A DNA stretch of 64,000 bases from Ridgeia piscesae (GCA_025642075.2 JAODUO010001607.1:15001-79000); one strand, 5' to 3'; shown: positions 1 to 47,878, counted from the first letter of the stretch. A program made the numbers and translations. Notes: generated by a model from the sequence alone, not told the origin.

Positions 1-12
1 ACTTTGCTACAG

Positions 13-33652
<33,640 letters not shown>

Positions 33653-33970
33653 TTCGTTCTGCGAGACGTCTCTTGATCATTGACAAAAGCATGTCACCAG
33701 AAAACATTTCACTAGTATACCATTCCACTTTTTTATGTTGATCAAACCTTATGAAATATCCAAGACTTGACGTGAAGCTATGGGCATGTAGCCTGCAATC
33801 TCCACTCAACTTGGTTCTATTATTTTTTGTTTCGTAGTTGACACAATTGTTGTAGCAAGTTACACTTCACAAGTTTTGTTGTAGTTAAATTATAGTGTGA
33901 ATAGTTTAGTAATCTGCAGTTACATTTATTTAAAGTGCATACTCATTAAAATCATAGGGATCATTTTAGT

Positions 33971-33976
33971 AATAAA
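33971..33976 (+). terminator. Candidate polyadenylation signal of TEP1
   Basis: AATAAA lies about 320 bases after the TEP1 stop and is followed by AAAACAATTTG and a GT-rich run (TGTAAAAGTTTTG). The position suits a short 3' UTR. Other A-rich hexamers occur nearby, so the exact site is uncertain. Confidence 0.5.
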
Positions 33977-34349
33977 AAACAATTTGTACTAACAAGCATG
34001 TAAAAGTTTTGTTTTACAGCACAGCGACCCAATTATTTTTAATGTGTGATTTTTTGCATGTGTGATACTTTACACTGTTGTAGAGCAAATTTTTTTAACT
34101 TGCACAGAAGTTCCCACATACATTCCAGTGGGTATACGAGTCAATGGGAAAATGCCAAATCCCCAAAATGTTGCTAATTTATTCTTTATATATAGCTATA
34201 CACTATTCAAATAAGAATTCACCATTATGAGTATAGCATCAGCTGGAGCAGCCCTGTAGACTACAGGCCAATCTAATGCTGCATGTGGTCATTGGATGTA
34301 TATCAACAAATGAATATAAACAATTATATCAACATGGTTTCAGTGTTTG

Positions 34350-34355
34350 TTTATT
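34350..34355 (-). terminator. Candidate polyadenylation signal of PUF60
   Basis: TTTATT on the + strand (AATAAA on -) lies about 1 kb downstream of the PUF60 stop. Several TTTATT strings occur in this AT-rich stretch, so the choice is tentative. Confidence 0.3.
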
Positions 34356-35353
34356 TATGTACAAAATATCAGGCAAGCCTGATTTTATTATATATATATA
34401 CACAAGTGTACAAAAGTTAAAAACAGTCTGGCTGTTTTCATCACTTTGGGATGCCTGTTCAATAATAACAGATGTAGATGCAGATAACATCAACTGTTTC
34501 ATTTCTACCCAAATCTGTGCCTACTAATTGTTATATAAATTACATCCAGGTACAATAACGTCCTGCAACGTCCCTTGTTACTGTCCTCCAGTAGTCACAG
34601 ACTTGAGCAGCATCACTTCATGACATCTTTAACAGCCCCATTAATAACACGCAATTTCGAACCCACCGGGATTTGGAAACAAACATTGTCTGACCCAAAC
34701 ATTCATTCCTTTCCTGCATTACAGAATAAAGAATTTGGCTGCTGTCATGGAACACTGCAGCCCGTAGCTTGTTGTGTTAAACAGAATAAATTGGAATAAA
34801 ACAACTAAATCATATACACAACACTGACTTTGTCAACTGTACAAAACATCACAAAGCATGATGTATATGTGAATGATAGCATAACCAGTAGTGATAATAC
34901 AAATGTTGCATTACAGAGGACTAAATTCAAATCTAAACATCTCACCCTCCACAATTTTAAGCTCATGACAGCCGATTTGCCATGAGAAAATCACAAATTA
35001 TGAGAGGGAACAATACAATTTTCTGTGTTTCCTTCAAACATATTCCTTTCTGGCATTTTTCGGCATTACATATTTTAGACAACTTGAAAAACAGTAATTT
35101 TGTAAAGCTGACAAAGGTGAACGTTTCCCCACAAGACGACAGTGACTTGTCCTGTGCAACAAGCAGCAACAAGCTTGTCAACCTTGCCCTGATCTCAGGT
35201 CGCAATCTGCACCTGTCCACACTAGATATCACCATCTGCCTATCAGGTCAGATGTCTCTTGCGGCCTTGTCGTGAGCACGTCCCAGTGAACCCAGGAGTA
35301 TATCGACGACTGATGACTTAGAACACAGCTCTGCTTGATGCGTGTCTACTCTG

Positions 35354-36048
35354 TCAGCCAGAGAGGTCGTTGCTCTCGTAGAGATCTGGTTCGTATGGCT
35401 GTGCCTTCACTATGCGTCCACCAAAGTAGCGTCCATTTAATGATGCAATTGCAGCTTCCATTTCTGAAACAGTGACAACACATTACTTGAAAATTGACTC
35501 GCCTTGGCAGATATTGCCAACAAATCTTTCTATTCTGATGCTTAATGGTCAACTGTTTGCAGTGGTTTTCTATAAAGACTGCATATTAAGTACAAATACC
35601 ACACATGACGGTTTCACAATTAGTGTCTGTTATTCTAGTGTTCTTAGATTTAGAAGTCACTTTTTTATTTCTGCAAAATGTTGCCCTTTTGGTCGATCGA
35701 CCGATTGATCGATCGACTGAACGAATAAACAAACAGCAATGATTTCCAAGCTAGCACTAACAGAGGATGATATTCAATCATACACAACCCTACACTACAC
35801 TAAAAAGCAGAAACAGGCCCACAAACATGCGCCTAATGAAAATGTGACAGCAACTCACCGGACTGCTTTGAGAACTCGACAAAGATCTTCACAATGACCT
35901 CTGCATCGTCCTCCTCACTCTGCTTCTCCTGGTAGATGATGACACGCTTCACATTGCCAAACTTGCCGCACTCGTCCGTCACTTCACTCTCCAACTCCTC
36001 ATCCAGGTCTTCCACACCCACCATGTTCCGCAGCACCATCACACGGTA
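35354..36048 (-). other. PUF60: PUF60 C-terminal U2AF homology motif (UHM)
   Basis: Exons 36048-35859 and 35463-35354. VMVLRNMV, the acidic helix [34 protein letters not shown], then [11 protein letters not shown]. The Arg-X-Phe signature (RYF) and acidic helix are those that bind ULM tryptophans in SF3b155 and other partners. Confidence 0.94.
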
Positions 36049-39000
36049 CTGTAACCATGGCAACACAGCAACGTCAGTGGTTGATGTCAACAGTTATATA
36101 GTTCATAAACGTCATATCAAAATCAAGGAAAGTTTAGAAGCCAAGATAAATTAATGAAAACATATTCAGGCCGTCTGCATAAACAATTCAATCCCACCAC
36201 CAGAGCCAGTTTCCACACATCTAAATAGCTCTATACTAATACACATCTTTTGGCATAAATTTGGCACATAAATATTCTTGACATGCTACCAAGTGCCACT
36301 TCCTACACAGCCTCTCACCTCTGACTTGCGCATCAACTTCTGCATGACCATGTGTCTTGCGTTGCTGCCACTGATCTTCATATTTTCCTGTTGGTCTAGT
36401 GTCTGTGCCGGGTCTTCTGCGACCAACTTCTTCTGGGCCTCTGTCAACACGTGGGCACCACCAGCAGGCTTGATTGGCTCGGGCACTGTGGACATAAAGG
36501 CTGGGTGCAATGTGACGTCATACTATCAACATGACAAACACCACACAAGGAATCTCATCCCTGTCTGCAACCTTTTCTTCCACGTTTTACAGTCACAGAT
36601 CTCTTATGGACAGAAATGCGTTAACAGCAACCAAAACTGATGGAAAACAATCTCTATAAAATCCACCAATTGCTGCATGATGTCTAGGGTCAGCGTAAAA
36701 GAAGGGTATAGTCATGGTAAACGAAAGGCAAGTTTACTGTGTGCTTTTGGTTTGTCAGTCCACTGCTAGGTGGGGGGAGGTTTTGGCTCAATTATTTACA
36801 TTTATTCTGTAAAAGCAATGACTCTTACTTGGTATAGACGCAGGCAGACTGGACGGAGGGGGTACAGGCGCCACCCCAACAGGGGCGGGTATGACAGGTG
36901 ACATCCCTCTAAGTGACATGGGTGTAGCTATGCCTGGAGGGGGCACAGGGGCCACACCTCGTGGGGCCAGTGCTACGGGTGCTCCTAACGCTGCAACACA
37001 CACACCTTTAGTTACTCTCACAGCAGCAGCAGTAGTGCAGTTACACAGAGCATAGAAATAGGGTCTGGATACGTGGGACTTGAGCACAACTAATTAGACA
37101 CTGTACCTTGAGTTGAACTGTCTGGGAGTTTCTGCAGTTGATTAAAATGCTTAAAATACAATACAAATTAACTGTTGCCAATACCTGACTCAACAATTTA
37201 ATTACACTAATTAAAACATATATAACGTCTAACATTATGAATAAATATATTGTCAGCAGTAATGTTATATATTCTACTAAGAATAGAATAAATAGAGTAG
37301 AAAATCAATTAGAAAATAAACTATTTGTAAGAAATAACAATTATTAATATACCGTGACACTAGAATGAGTATGCACACAGAGCAAGTAGCACTGGATGTG
37401 ATCAGTGGTTGACAGAGAGACATATCTTACTTGGTGCGATAACAACTGGCGGAGGTTTCACTGCAGCTGATGGTATAATAGGACCAAATCCAGACGTCCC
37501 TGAAGCTGGTAGTTGTGGAATCACGATACCAGGTGGTGGTACCTGTGGTAACGTCCCAGCAAGCGCTTGGTGCTTTGGTGTCGTTGGAGCTGAACCCGGC
37601 TGTAGACGACACAACGTTGAGACAATACAACTCATAACAGGCATTTGGTCAAACATTTACAACTTTCTGGCAAGTTCTTGTACGCAAGTTTGGGTTAGAA
37701 ATGCCATAATGCAGTAACATTCACAGTGAGCAACTTTCAAGTATTACAAAAGAGATCCACTACAAAGTACTTGACTTATGTTTGATCAAATTATTCCTTC
37801 ATTAACCGTATACAAAATATTTGCATAATGAATAAAAAAAAAAAAATTAAAAGCAACTGCCCACAGACATAGATAGATTTACTTACATTTGTGACTTGAT
37901 TGATGGCATCCATCGCAGTGATTTTGGCAGTGACTGCAGCTGCTGCTACAGCTGCAGCCGTGGGCATGGAGCTAGGGCATGCTGGGGCTTGGGTTGCATT
38001 TGGGGGCGTTACAGCCTACAGCACACCAACATTCAAATAAACTACCCACAGCTGAACAAATAACCACGGCAATTTACAGTAATCCATTCATTTTTACAGG
38101 TCAATAATAGCGTCATATCAGTTACACATAGAAATACTAATCTTGTAATTATAGTAAATTTACACAGGTCAATTGATCGCAACAAAAACACTGATGTGGA
38201 ATGTTCACAATCACTGTTTCCAGAAGGTATTTATACTGCCGAGTGAACTGGAGCAACTTGGAGTGAGACTTCCCCAAGGTTTGAAACACCAGCAAAAGGA
38301 TTCAAATTGAGATTCTACTAGTCCAAAGCCAGTAATTTGCCATACATTTGTGAACAATCTCGTAAATTCTGAATGCAAACCACAGCATACTGGTCATGCT
38401 TGAATTAAAAACTTCTTCCATAATAATACCTAACAAACAATTTTGCAAAAAACTATCCAAGATAAGTACCTCAACCATAATGAAAAGAACCCATCAACAT
38501 AACCGACCTTTCCGACTCGCAAGAACTGTCCCCCGAGGTCAAACAGGTTCATGGAAGCTACAGCGTCCTGGGAGGCCTGTCCCGTCTCGTACTCGATAAA
38601 ACCATAGCCTCTGAAAACAAACAATTTTTTTAAGTCGAGTCTAAAAGCTTTTTTATCATAAATTTATGTAATTATTATTACATAATTGAGAAAATTGTAA
38701 AGGTGAAAACCCGTAAACAGAATCGATAAAATGCTGTTAATCACTTTAAACGGTGTATGTTTTCTCAACAGAGAGGCTTATTTAACATTCAGGTTTGGTA
38801 TGATTTATATGGAAACGCATAAAATATACTAAAGTCTAAAGCAGTTGTGCAACTGTCACGACAATATTTGTATAAAAAAATCACCTGACCAAGGTATATA
38901 TATTGACATAAACAACATTTTAAACTTTTGATTTGGCATATTTCTTTCACACAACTTTAGACTGTATGTATTAAAAACATAATCTTACAATAAAACATAA

Positions 39001-42000
39001 TAACAGAGCAAAGGAAGACTGTTTCCTTACCTGTGTTTGCCAGATCTTGCTGGGTCTGGTACCAGTTGACATGCTATAATTTTACCAAATGCTTCAAATA
39101 CACTGAAAAATATAATGAATATGAATTAGTAACAATTTACATAGAAATATCAATTGAATAATCCACCAGGACAATAATTTACCAATTTCAAATATGCTGA
39201 TCACATCCACTCAAAATAGATGGGTATTTAAATGTGATAAAATCCTGTATTTAATCATTTAGCACTAATCATAAATAACAAAGTTTCCAAGGAAATGTTA
39301 AACTTGCAAGCCTACAATAATGTCAATACTCTCTCCACAGCAGAAGGAACAAGTAAAACATATATAAAAGTTAACTTTAAAATACCTCTGTATGTCGTTT
39401 TCTGTAAGGTCTGAATGTATGGATGCAACGTAGATGCGATTGAATTGCTTTGCCTCTTCTGCCAGACGCTCTATGATTGGTTGCGCCTGCGGCATGTTGC
39501 TGGGGCGACCAACCTGTACAGATAGTCCGAGTAAAAATACTTGAGTGTCCGTTAACGGTAACAGTGCATGGTCGGAAACCAACCAATCAACATGCATGGT
39601 AAACAGTGTCATTAATTACAACAAACTTCATCTGTCTGGGCTATTTATCAACTTTTGTAATGGAGAGCACACCAGTATTTAGCAACTGTAATTGTATAAT
39701 CAAATTATATTAACGTTTCTGAGAAAATTAATTTATTAATTTCATAAATCCTATTAATTTTGATGTGCATTTTAAAAGCAGAATTGTGTACATCATTTGG
39801 GAAATACAACAGAGTGCGTTTAATTTTTAATAAATATTATGAGTACGTGATTTAAGTATCTAGGTAACCGGAATAACAAATCTACCAACAAACAATACGT
39901 TTACTGCAAGAAAGACAAACTGGATAGTTTGCGAAACGTCTGCAGGAGTATTCCGAGCCTGCGTAACCGCTCTATGTCGATCTACAATGAGAGAATGAGA
40001 GAAACACATTGACAATGCTATCAAGCTAGAGCACAATTCAAGTCACTTGCCCGCCGCACGCTCTCTATACGTTCCAGCTTACAATTGTTTGTCTGGAACC
40101 ACCGGTGGTATTAGCAACACACCCCTACTGCAGAATGCCACTGGTCTAGTTGCTGCACTTATAACATGTCACTGACCTTGCCTCAAACACACACTAACAG
40201 CCTAACATGGTAGTTTTCCAGTTGAGTTTCACGTGCAACACACGCTAACATTCAAATGGAGATATGTACATTTCTCTTAGATGAAACAACATGTAATTTT
40301 CCAGGTGACTCTTCGCATGGAAAATTTGTATTCCAAACTGTTGTCATGCACTTATAACAATTTACCAGGCAGTTTTATAAACAAGAAACAAACATCCCAG
40401 GCGACATATGCCATATGCAATGTTGCACTTTCCAATCTAAATTTACATAGAATGAACCACATTTTCCAAGACAGCTGCTTCTATCACAAATTTTCCTGGC
40501 GAAGCATCACAAGGAAAATTGACAATTCTTAGACACACACTCATGAAAGTATCTGCAGGTTCACAACAAACTATCACTTCAAAGACGATGACTGTTTGGT
40601 GCCTTCTAAGCACTCCTCAACTCCTCTGTACTTCCATACATACATAAAAAGACAACTAACTTCACATAATGCTGGAATCTTGTCACACATATATTCCATT
40701 ATGCAGGTGCTCACAAGTGCACTTTCAACCAGACCAGTGCATTTGCTGTGGTGGCATCGTGCACCGATTGCACGTTTCAACGGAGCCATGCGGAGACGAG
40801 CGACCTGAACCATGCTGCCGCCACAAAAGCTACGAAAATCAGAAGAACCGCAGTAATACAGTACCACCTTGATGTTCCGTCCTCCAATCATCACTCCATT
40901 CATCTGTTCGAGCGCAAGTTGTGCTGCCTCGGGAATGTCATATTCGATGAAAGCGAACCCTTTGTGCTTGTTTGTAATTGGGTCCCACGACAAATTGACA
41001 CTTTTGATCGGTCCAAACGGTAGAAACGCCTGCTTGATGGTGTCCTCCTTGATTTCAAAGTTGATACTCCCGACGTATATCCTGCAGAAAGATAATTGGA
41101 TCTACTAAACCAGGGGACAAAACAGTAATACATGGATCAGTTCCAACAGATGAAAATAACTATTAACGTTGACAATAAAATATATTTGATAAATACAAAT
41201 ACTGAACAGAATCTTTTAATCAAAGCAGCAAAATAACACACTAAAACAGTTGGAACCTAAAAGAAATATTTGCTGTAGGTTGGGAGTCTGCTAACGTGGA
41301 TTGTTCCGTTATTTCACTGCCTTCGTTGCTTCACCTGCTATGATGAGTGAGGTGGGCCACCTCACAGATTTTCTAAGCCACCTCACTCAAAGTATGCCAG
41401 AGTTGCCACCTCATTGCTATTTCTTGCTATAAACATGTTTACCTGTTGCTACCTTAGTAGTTATGCATTTGTTCCCTCTCTAAATCCCAGTGAATCGTTT
41501 AAAACACCCTTCACCATTTTGACGGTAGTTTTAATAATAGTTCAGGGTAGCCATGCCCAAGGATAAGCATAGCGTTGCATCACACCTTCAGTGTTCACTC
41601 AGCACACCCTACCACCCCACCCATCATTTTACCCACAGGAAACACTGCCATGTGTCAGAACTGATGACTGCTGAACACTGTTATTTACCTGCACATAAGC
41701 GCCAGCGCCTGTTGTCTCTGGACTGTGTTCTGGAAGTTCATCATTTGCTGGAAGAAAAATTGGTAAACACTCAAATTTACATACGACACTGCACTGGTTA
41801 CATAATTGATAAATCACCAAAAGCATTTAGTAGCAAAACTGAAATAGTTCTAGTATTTCGGAAATGCAGTCTGGCTAGTAACTGCTGAACCAGCATTTAA
41901 ACTAAAATCAGAATATTCTAAATACATTTTTAAACATGTGCATACCTGCTGTTGGTGAGCTATCGTTTGCTTGACTAGAACGCTTTTGATGCTCTGTTCC

Positions 42001-45000
42001 ATTGCGTATTTCTTTGCCTTTTGTATGGCGTCCTGTTGAGAAGATGACAGCTTTGGTAGCTGGAATGGTTTCATCTCTTTCTTTGCGCCTGGCCCGGGCA
42101 ACACCGGCCCGATCTGCTCGGCCTGTGGGCCGAGTAGTTGGGGCTCATCTGCAAAGCAAGAGAACTCTGTCAGATCACCTCAGAAACATTCTACAATCTG
42201 GAGGATTCGGAGTTGGATTAGAACTTAAGTGTGCCTAGACAATTTGCCAGGATGTCTACAATTCACATAAAGGTGAAGGATTTCAGAAGCCCTACACACA
42301 ATATTCATATTGATAATGGTTAAATGAAGCTAGTGAGAAGACAAAACAGTGGACAGGTGATGTTTTAGCTGTGTGACCAATGGTAGATATTTAGCCAGGA
42401 CCAGCAAGTAGTTCAACAGAGCCTCAACAGAGCCTCTTCGTTCTTGCATCCGTTCGCGTCCCTACCAGCAAGCTGAACCCCGACTCCAGTACCAAACACA
42501 GTAAAAGCGATGGATAAAGACATTCGACTGAACCTGTGCCAGTTGAGTCGCGGGGCAGAAGCTTAGGGCGCTTTCGCGGGTCAACTGGCCTCGAAAACCA
42601 TGCCCGCATGGCTAGTATCATTCACATGTGTATTTGGGGGTGTGTGCAAACGCCCGACTAAACACACAGAAACAGAAACATTGCAGCGTTATTAGACAGT
42701 CAAATGAACGGCTGTACAGGATACATCCGATGCCGCACGAAAAACCAGTAAACATGGCGCAGTCAAAGACACGGTTCTTGTCAGGTCAATGTGGCAAAAT
42801 ATTCAAAGCAAACACCGCTTTACCAGGTTCTCCAGAGCAAAATGCTGTCAACTGTGAAATAGAAAGAAACCAGTCATCATCTATTGTTGATTGTGTTAGT
42901 TTCTGCTGCTAGAAAATGTAGCCAACTGTAGAACAATCAGGCTACTATAATTTCTTGTTACTAACTGTACACACAGCTGTTTCCCTGTTGGAACACCCAT
43001 ACAAAACAAACAACTTTACCATAATTATAAGGGTCACCCTCCAAGTCTGAGTATTGCAATTAATTTTATCCTAGTGCATTTTTGTTTAAATCCCAAAATT
43101 CATCAATTAGCAGCGACAGAATTGCTGTAAATTTCTCTTCTGTTATGCCTGCTAACCATGTTCCTTTAAATTCCCTAAGAAATGAAAAGTATTTGAAATA
43201 AAATACTTTTATTAGAGGTATGATCTTCTTTGTAAAACGAAAAATTTCTAGGAATGCGATTGGAAAACAAATCGTGATTTGTATAAATTGACTTTGAAAA
43301 CCAGGAACTTCGAAACATAAAACTTTTGGAGAGTGGCCCATAAGGCAAATAGCTAGTTTTTTCCACGAGCAGTAGTTTTTATTCTTTCTCATGTAGCAGC
43401 TTGACTGAACGGAGGTGCTCGATAACAAGATATTGCACTTCGTTGAGTAACTATTACTAAATACATCAACTTATTACACCATGAAAAATTTAATTAAAAA
43501 AGGCAAACACTGGAATACTCATTATCATACCAGTGTTTTCCATTTTCACCTCTACGCCAAAATATACAGATGCTTCCAGATAATTAAATCAGCCAATTAT
43601 ATTTGTTAATTGTATCAATATTGTATACTCATCACTATAAAATATGAATACTGTAAGACACATTTAGTATGTTTGGATTCATTCATAAAAGTCACGGAAT
43701 TTGCTGGGACGAACATCAGTACTCTGACATAAATTAATAAGTAAAACAGATACTTCTGCACCAAACCTCCAACTTTCTGTATCATACACTGTCATATAAA
43801 CTGATGTATTGCCACCTAGTAGTCATATGGTATGTTTATTTTAGATGCACCAGAAAAACTAACACGTCTGTAACAGCAGTAATGATCTGGAAAAAAACCT
43901 CAAGATTAAGCATCAATTAAAAACAACTGTCTCAGTCAAATCACACGCAAAACATTTCATACAGAATCATGCAACAAAGAATATCATTAAAACAGAGAAG
44001 CTGGTATTGGTCACTGGGATTTTTAGAATTGCTCTGCATTGAACACAAGCCGAGACTTTGAGCGAACAGTAGTTGGTTGCCCGTGGGGTCGATCATGGAA
44101 TTTCTAAGATGACGAGTTGCACGCTGGCACCATCTAGCACATCAGCACTACAAACAAACGGCACAAAGCAGAACAGCATCAGTAAACCAGCAACCACACA
44201 TCTGATGTGTGGCTCTTACGGAAAAGCTGTTTACTAAAATAAAATTGATACATGTGTACGGATGCACACATTACAATACTTGGATTTACAAGATTTTACC
44301 ACTGCCGATACCATGTAACCACGTAGTATAGGTTGTACTGATGAGATCAGAACTGTTTTTGAGTTTGCATAGACTATTTCAAAACAACTGTGTCTTGTAT
44401 ATTTCAAACTAATACAAGCTTCTAATGCATTTTACTGTTCAAACCTTTTTTCTAGAAAAATTATGACAGCACAATTACAGCAGACATAGAATTCCCCTTT
44501 TCACCATTTCTCAACCACCGATATGATTGTGTTTAGCAGGGTCTGGCCTGGTGGTGCCCTCTGAAAGCAGTCAGAAACAGAACGGTCACGAAGTCCATAA
44601 ATTCTTCACGGTGACATTTCAATGCGACAATTAGAATTATTGTTGTCTTTGTTTAGCAAATACTGAATACTGCAGGTGTTTTAAATGTAGGCATTTATAA
44701 GAAGCAAAAGGAACTGCTTATAAAACAGCAGAATTTGTTTGTACTGGATTGACCATTTTTGGAATTCCAACGAAACGACTTCAGCCAGACAATGGAGTCA
44801 TCCTGTCACATCAGCATTCTGAAAAATTCAAAGGTAAATCCATAACAGTCAACATAATATCACATGAGAATTTTACAATGTTGCCCTCTGTGACACACTT
44901 CCACCACCAAAACAACCAGTTCCAAACCTGCAAAACACAAAGGATAATGATATATACAAACTTGTACGTCCCAAACACGGGCCAAAGCAAGTTTTCATTC

Positions 45001-46681
45001 AACGGTCATGTCGCTTCTAATATTCTGGTAAGTTCAGTAAGTCGTTGATAATCAACATGTTGACTGCACTTGTCAACAGTAAATTCAACAGTATTTGTCA
45101 GACCTTCAGTAAACACTCCTGAAATTGTGTGTACTGTTATGAATTTCTAGTGAATGATGGGTTATCAACGAGTGGACAATGACATACAACATTTACACTC
45201 CTAATAACTACATCTGCCTAGATTTGTTCATGTCAAAATTCAAACATCCACTGCCAATTACCCCACCCCCTGAAACATTGATTTTGTATTGCCCCACTTA
45301 TGTGCATGGCAACATTGCAGTGAGTGGTGGAATAGACATGCAAACAAATCTTTGGCAGCATAAACCAGGTACATAACTTACCTGAACCAAAGCGAGATGA
45401 ATCACCATATCCCAACTGCATCTGCAAAATAAATATCCAAATTAAAGTTGTTGACAATTTCAGACATGTCTACACTTTAGATACATCCAGATATATTCCT
45501 AGGACTGCACCTTGCATCATTATAACATACATTTAAATGGTAACAATTCGTTTAATCAACCAATGTGTGCATAAGAATGCCATTCACTACCCTAGGATGT
45601 ACTGTTTGACTGTTTTCTTTCTTAAATGCCATACTACTCTGTCCTAATTACTATTAATTAAGTAATGATGCATAAATAATTACCAAAACAGTCATTATTT
45701 CCCACCAAATTCAAATAAACAAGCATGTAGACAATTCAAAGCATTTGTCATGCAGCACATGGATATCCCATTCAGCATGTGCTACAAGTAATTGTAATAT
45801 AATTTCACTTTTTATTTTGAACTTAACTTGAAAGTATAAATGATTTAGGCCACATTGAACAACATAATAGGTCATCTATTTTTATATAAATTATTTATGT
45901 AAAATAACATTACTAAGGAGCTAGTTAAACCAGAAGCTTTGGAACCTAAACAGAACAAAGATGGCGACGGTCAGATTTTTTTCAATTCTTGTAATTGTGT
46001 ATGATTCTAATCCCAATAATCTATTACTTAGTTATTATACAGTTCAATGTGTAACAGGTACATTTCAGTTCCATTTAGTTTATAGTCTATGTTGGTTGCT
46101 GTCGATCTAATTCACATACATAATCACAAAATAGGGTGTAAATAACGACAAATAAATAAGGCAATTTGATTTAAATCATCTCACAAGTTGATAGACTGAT
46201 GTGCAAACGAATATACAATACTATAAGTATATTAATCTGTATTTTACTTTAAAATATGAGCATACCGTATACGTTCGGCCAAGATGAAGATGTTATTTTA
46301 GGCTTATTATTTCTTTTTCTGGTAGAAATAAAAGAATACAACAATAATTGTCTTTACTAATTAGCAGAAACCGGCTACATAACTGGTTTTGACTATATCA
46401 ACACACTTTCCATTCGTACAGAAACATAAAATTCATCAAAAGAATATTCTAGCAAAATCACGAAAGCGTTTCAAAATGGCGGACACGAATTCACAGCGAG
46501 ACAAAAATGTCGTCTGTTTTAAACAAGCAAACGGTTCGGGTTTTGTAATGCTTGGAGGAAACACTGTACACCATATTCAAACATGTTGTTCAATGTTGTT
46601 GTACACACCTTTTGTTGAACCCCATTTTGATTCGGAGGGCTGGCAACCGCAAAACCTAGTTCCTGCATAATTTTCGACATC
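35354..46681 (-). CDS. PUF60: Poly(U)-binding splicing factor PUF60 / Half pint, complete, 14 coding exons
   Basis: Minus-strand exons in order: 46681-46610, 45421-45382, 42148-41946, 41747-41689, 41081-40868, 39513-39386, 39102-39031, 38610-38508, 38015-37887, 37599-37431, 36990-36829, 36485-36319, 36048-35859, 35463-35354. All are GT/AG and all phases agree, giving about 605 residues; human PUF60 has about 559. Diagnostic text: [31 protein letters not shown], two RRMs, an Ala/Pro-rich linker with [15 protein letters not shown], then [20 protein letters not shown] and a UHM domain ending in LSG. The protein binds uridine-rich pyrimidine tracts and promotes 3' splice-site recognition with U2AF. 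I start at the Met at 46681. An in-frame Met at 46755 would add 25 residues, so the N-terminus is the weakest part. Confidence 0.95.
36829..37599 (-). other. PUF60: PUF60 proline/alanine-rich linker exons
   Basis: Exons 37599-37431 and 36990-36829 encode low-complexity linker such as [17 protein letters not shown] and [13 protein letters not shown], with VAPVPPP appearing twice. They lie between RRM2 and the conserved QQENMKI segment. The linker differs widely between animals, so borders rest on splice sites and phase. Confidence 0.85.
38228..38300 (-). mobile_element. SINE core fragment in PUF60 intron
   Basis: On the minus strand TTGCTCCAGTTCACTCGGCA then GTATAAATACC matches TTTCTCCAGTTCATTCAGCTGTATAAATG of the SINE at 50,995-51,125. 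Only the core and tail are visible. Confidence 0.5.
38508..39513 (-). other. PUF60: PUF60 RRM2 (three exons)
   Basis: Exons 39513-39386, 39102-39031 and 38610-38508 encode [33 protein letters not shown], then [20 protein letters not shown] and [17 protein letters not shown]2 is IYVASI and RNP1 is RGYGFIEY. Confidence 0.94.
40868..41081 (-). other. PUF60: PUF60 RRM1 exon
   Basis: Encodes [19 protein letters not shown] (RNP2 IYVGSI) through [17 protein letters not shown] (RNP1 KGFAFIEY) to [14 protein letters not shown]. The aromatic residues expected to stack on RNA bases are present. The exon is 214 bases and covers almost the whole RRM. Followed in phase by [11 protein letters not shown]. 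Confidence 0.95.
42149..45381. other. PUF60 intron 2, no further gene seen
   Basis: 3.2 kb between exons 45382-45421 and 41946-42148. It contains a short GC/CpG-richer patch at 42,420-42,620 and an isolated minus-strand open frame at 43,066-43,428 with no recognisable domain and Phe/Lys/Ile-rich AT-driven composition. No repeats above background. Confidence 0.6.
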
Positions 46682-46970
46682 TTCGCCGTTTCTTTCTTCT
46701 TGGCGAGACGGCGTGGCGGGACCGAAGTTATCAACAGAAACCTTCTGGTAAACATCCAAGTCTAGGCCGGGCGCCAGGTCCAGCTCTCATGATATGCGTT
46801 CTCTTGACTTTTTTCACTACTATTTCCTTGAGACATCGCAAGGTGGTAATGACCACTCCTAACTGGGGGCCGTTTGGTCTCAGGGGACCAGAAACCCATT
46901 TGTTGGGCCTGAAACGAAGTAAATTCAAATATTGCGTCACTGAGCATGGGCCAATAGCATAACCTACCGC

Positions 46971-47098
<128 letters not shown>

Positions 47099-47159
47099 CT
47101 ATATATGTAAATGTATATATACATGCACTTGGTATACACTGCACTAATTGGTTAATTGC

Positions 47160-47670
47160 TTCGTCTCTTTTAGCAGGTGGCCAGATACCTCAATCTCTTC
47201 TTGAAAGTGCTCAATGCGGCTGCTGTCACTATTTCTTTTTGGAGTCTGTTCCACGAGTCAATTATCCGATTCGTGAAGAAGTGGTATACGGATCGAGTAT
47301 CTCGATCCTTTATAGTTTTAGACTATCATGCAGACGGCTTATAATATATATACATATCTATTAAAGAATTGATATGTTGAGGCCTCTTATGTATTTAAAT
47401 ACCTCACAGAGGTCTACCTCGCATCGTTTCTGTTAAAAAAACAGATTCGATCCGCTAGTATCCTACTGAGTTGTAACGCTCTCTTTTTAGGTTTTTTTTC
47501 TTTTCCTCATGTTCATAATTGATATCTTTTTGATAATAGCTAGGGTTCCAGACTGGTGACGCATACTCCGGGCCAGCATTGGCCTAATAATAGAATCGTA
47601 TAATGCCTTTATAGTATTTTCAGTTCTACTTTCAAAACATCGTTTCATGGTTAATAAAAATGCGTTGATT
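47160..47670 (-). mobile_element. 3' end of a Jockey/CR1-type LINE (decayed)
   Basis: Minus-strand translations in shifting frames give the C-terminal phrases of non-LTR reverse transcriptases: IIRPMLA, then YASPVWNPSYYQKDIN, RRCEVDLCEVFKYIRGLN, and [20 protein letters not shown] plus LSTFKKRL. Frameshifts and stops separate them, so it is a dead 5'-truncated copy. It abuts AT microsatellites on both sides. Confidence 0.8.
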
Positions 47671-47841
47671 TCCATTTGCTGTTATGTGTTCAATGTGTTA
47701 TATATTATATATGTGAGCCTGGTTTTAAAATTGTTACATACTGTCCGTAACTCCTATGTCGATCTTTTTGTTCATCTATACGTACTACTTGTAATATTTT
47801 CCCGCTTAGGTGTATTAGTATATATAGAGACTATTTAGTGC

Positions 47842-47842
<1 letters not shown>

Positions 47843-47878
<36 letters not shown>

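Larger units (their letters stand above)
33653..35353. other. Convergent 3' region between TEP1 and PUF60
   Basis: No open frame with protein-like content. It holds the TEP1 3' UTR on the + strand and, from 35353 downwards, the PUF60 3' UTR on the - strand. AT-rich. Confidence 0.7.

Noticed and set aside
41553..41888. 111-residue plus ORF across a PUF60 exon
   Set aside because: Shadow of the minus-strand exon 41747-41689 and its introns; no protein-like content.
42424..42621. Minus ORF in a GC-richer patch of PUF60 intron 2 as an alternative first exon
   Set aside because: No good donor in frame with exon 42148-41946 and no recognisable sequence.
43066..43428. 120-residue minus ORF in PUF60 intron 2
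   Set aside because: Composition follows AT-rich DNA, no domain recognised, and PUF60 exons on both sides join in phase without it.
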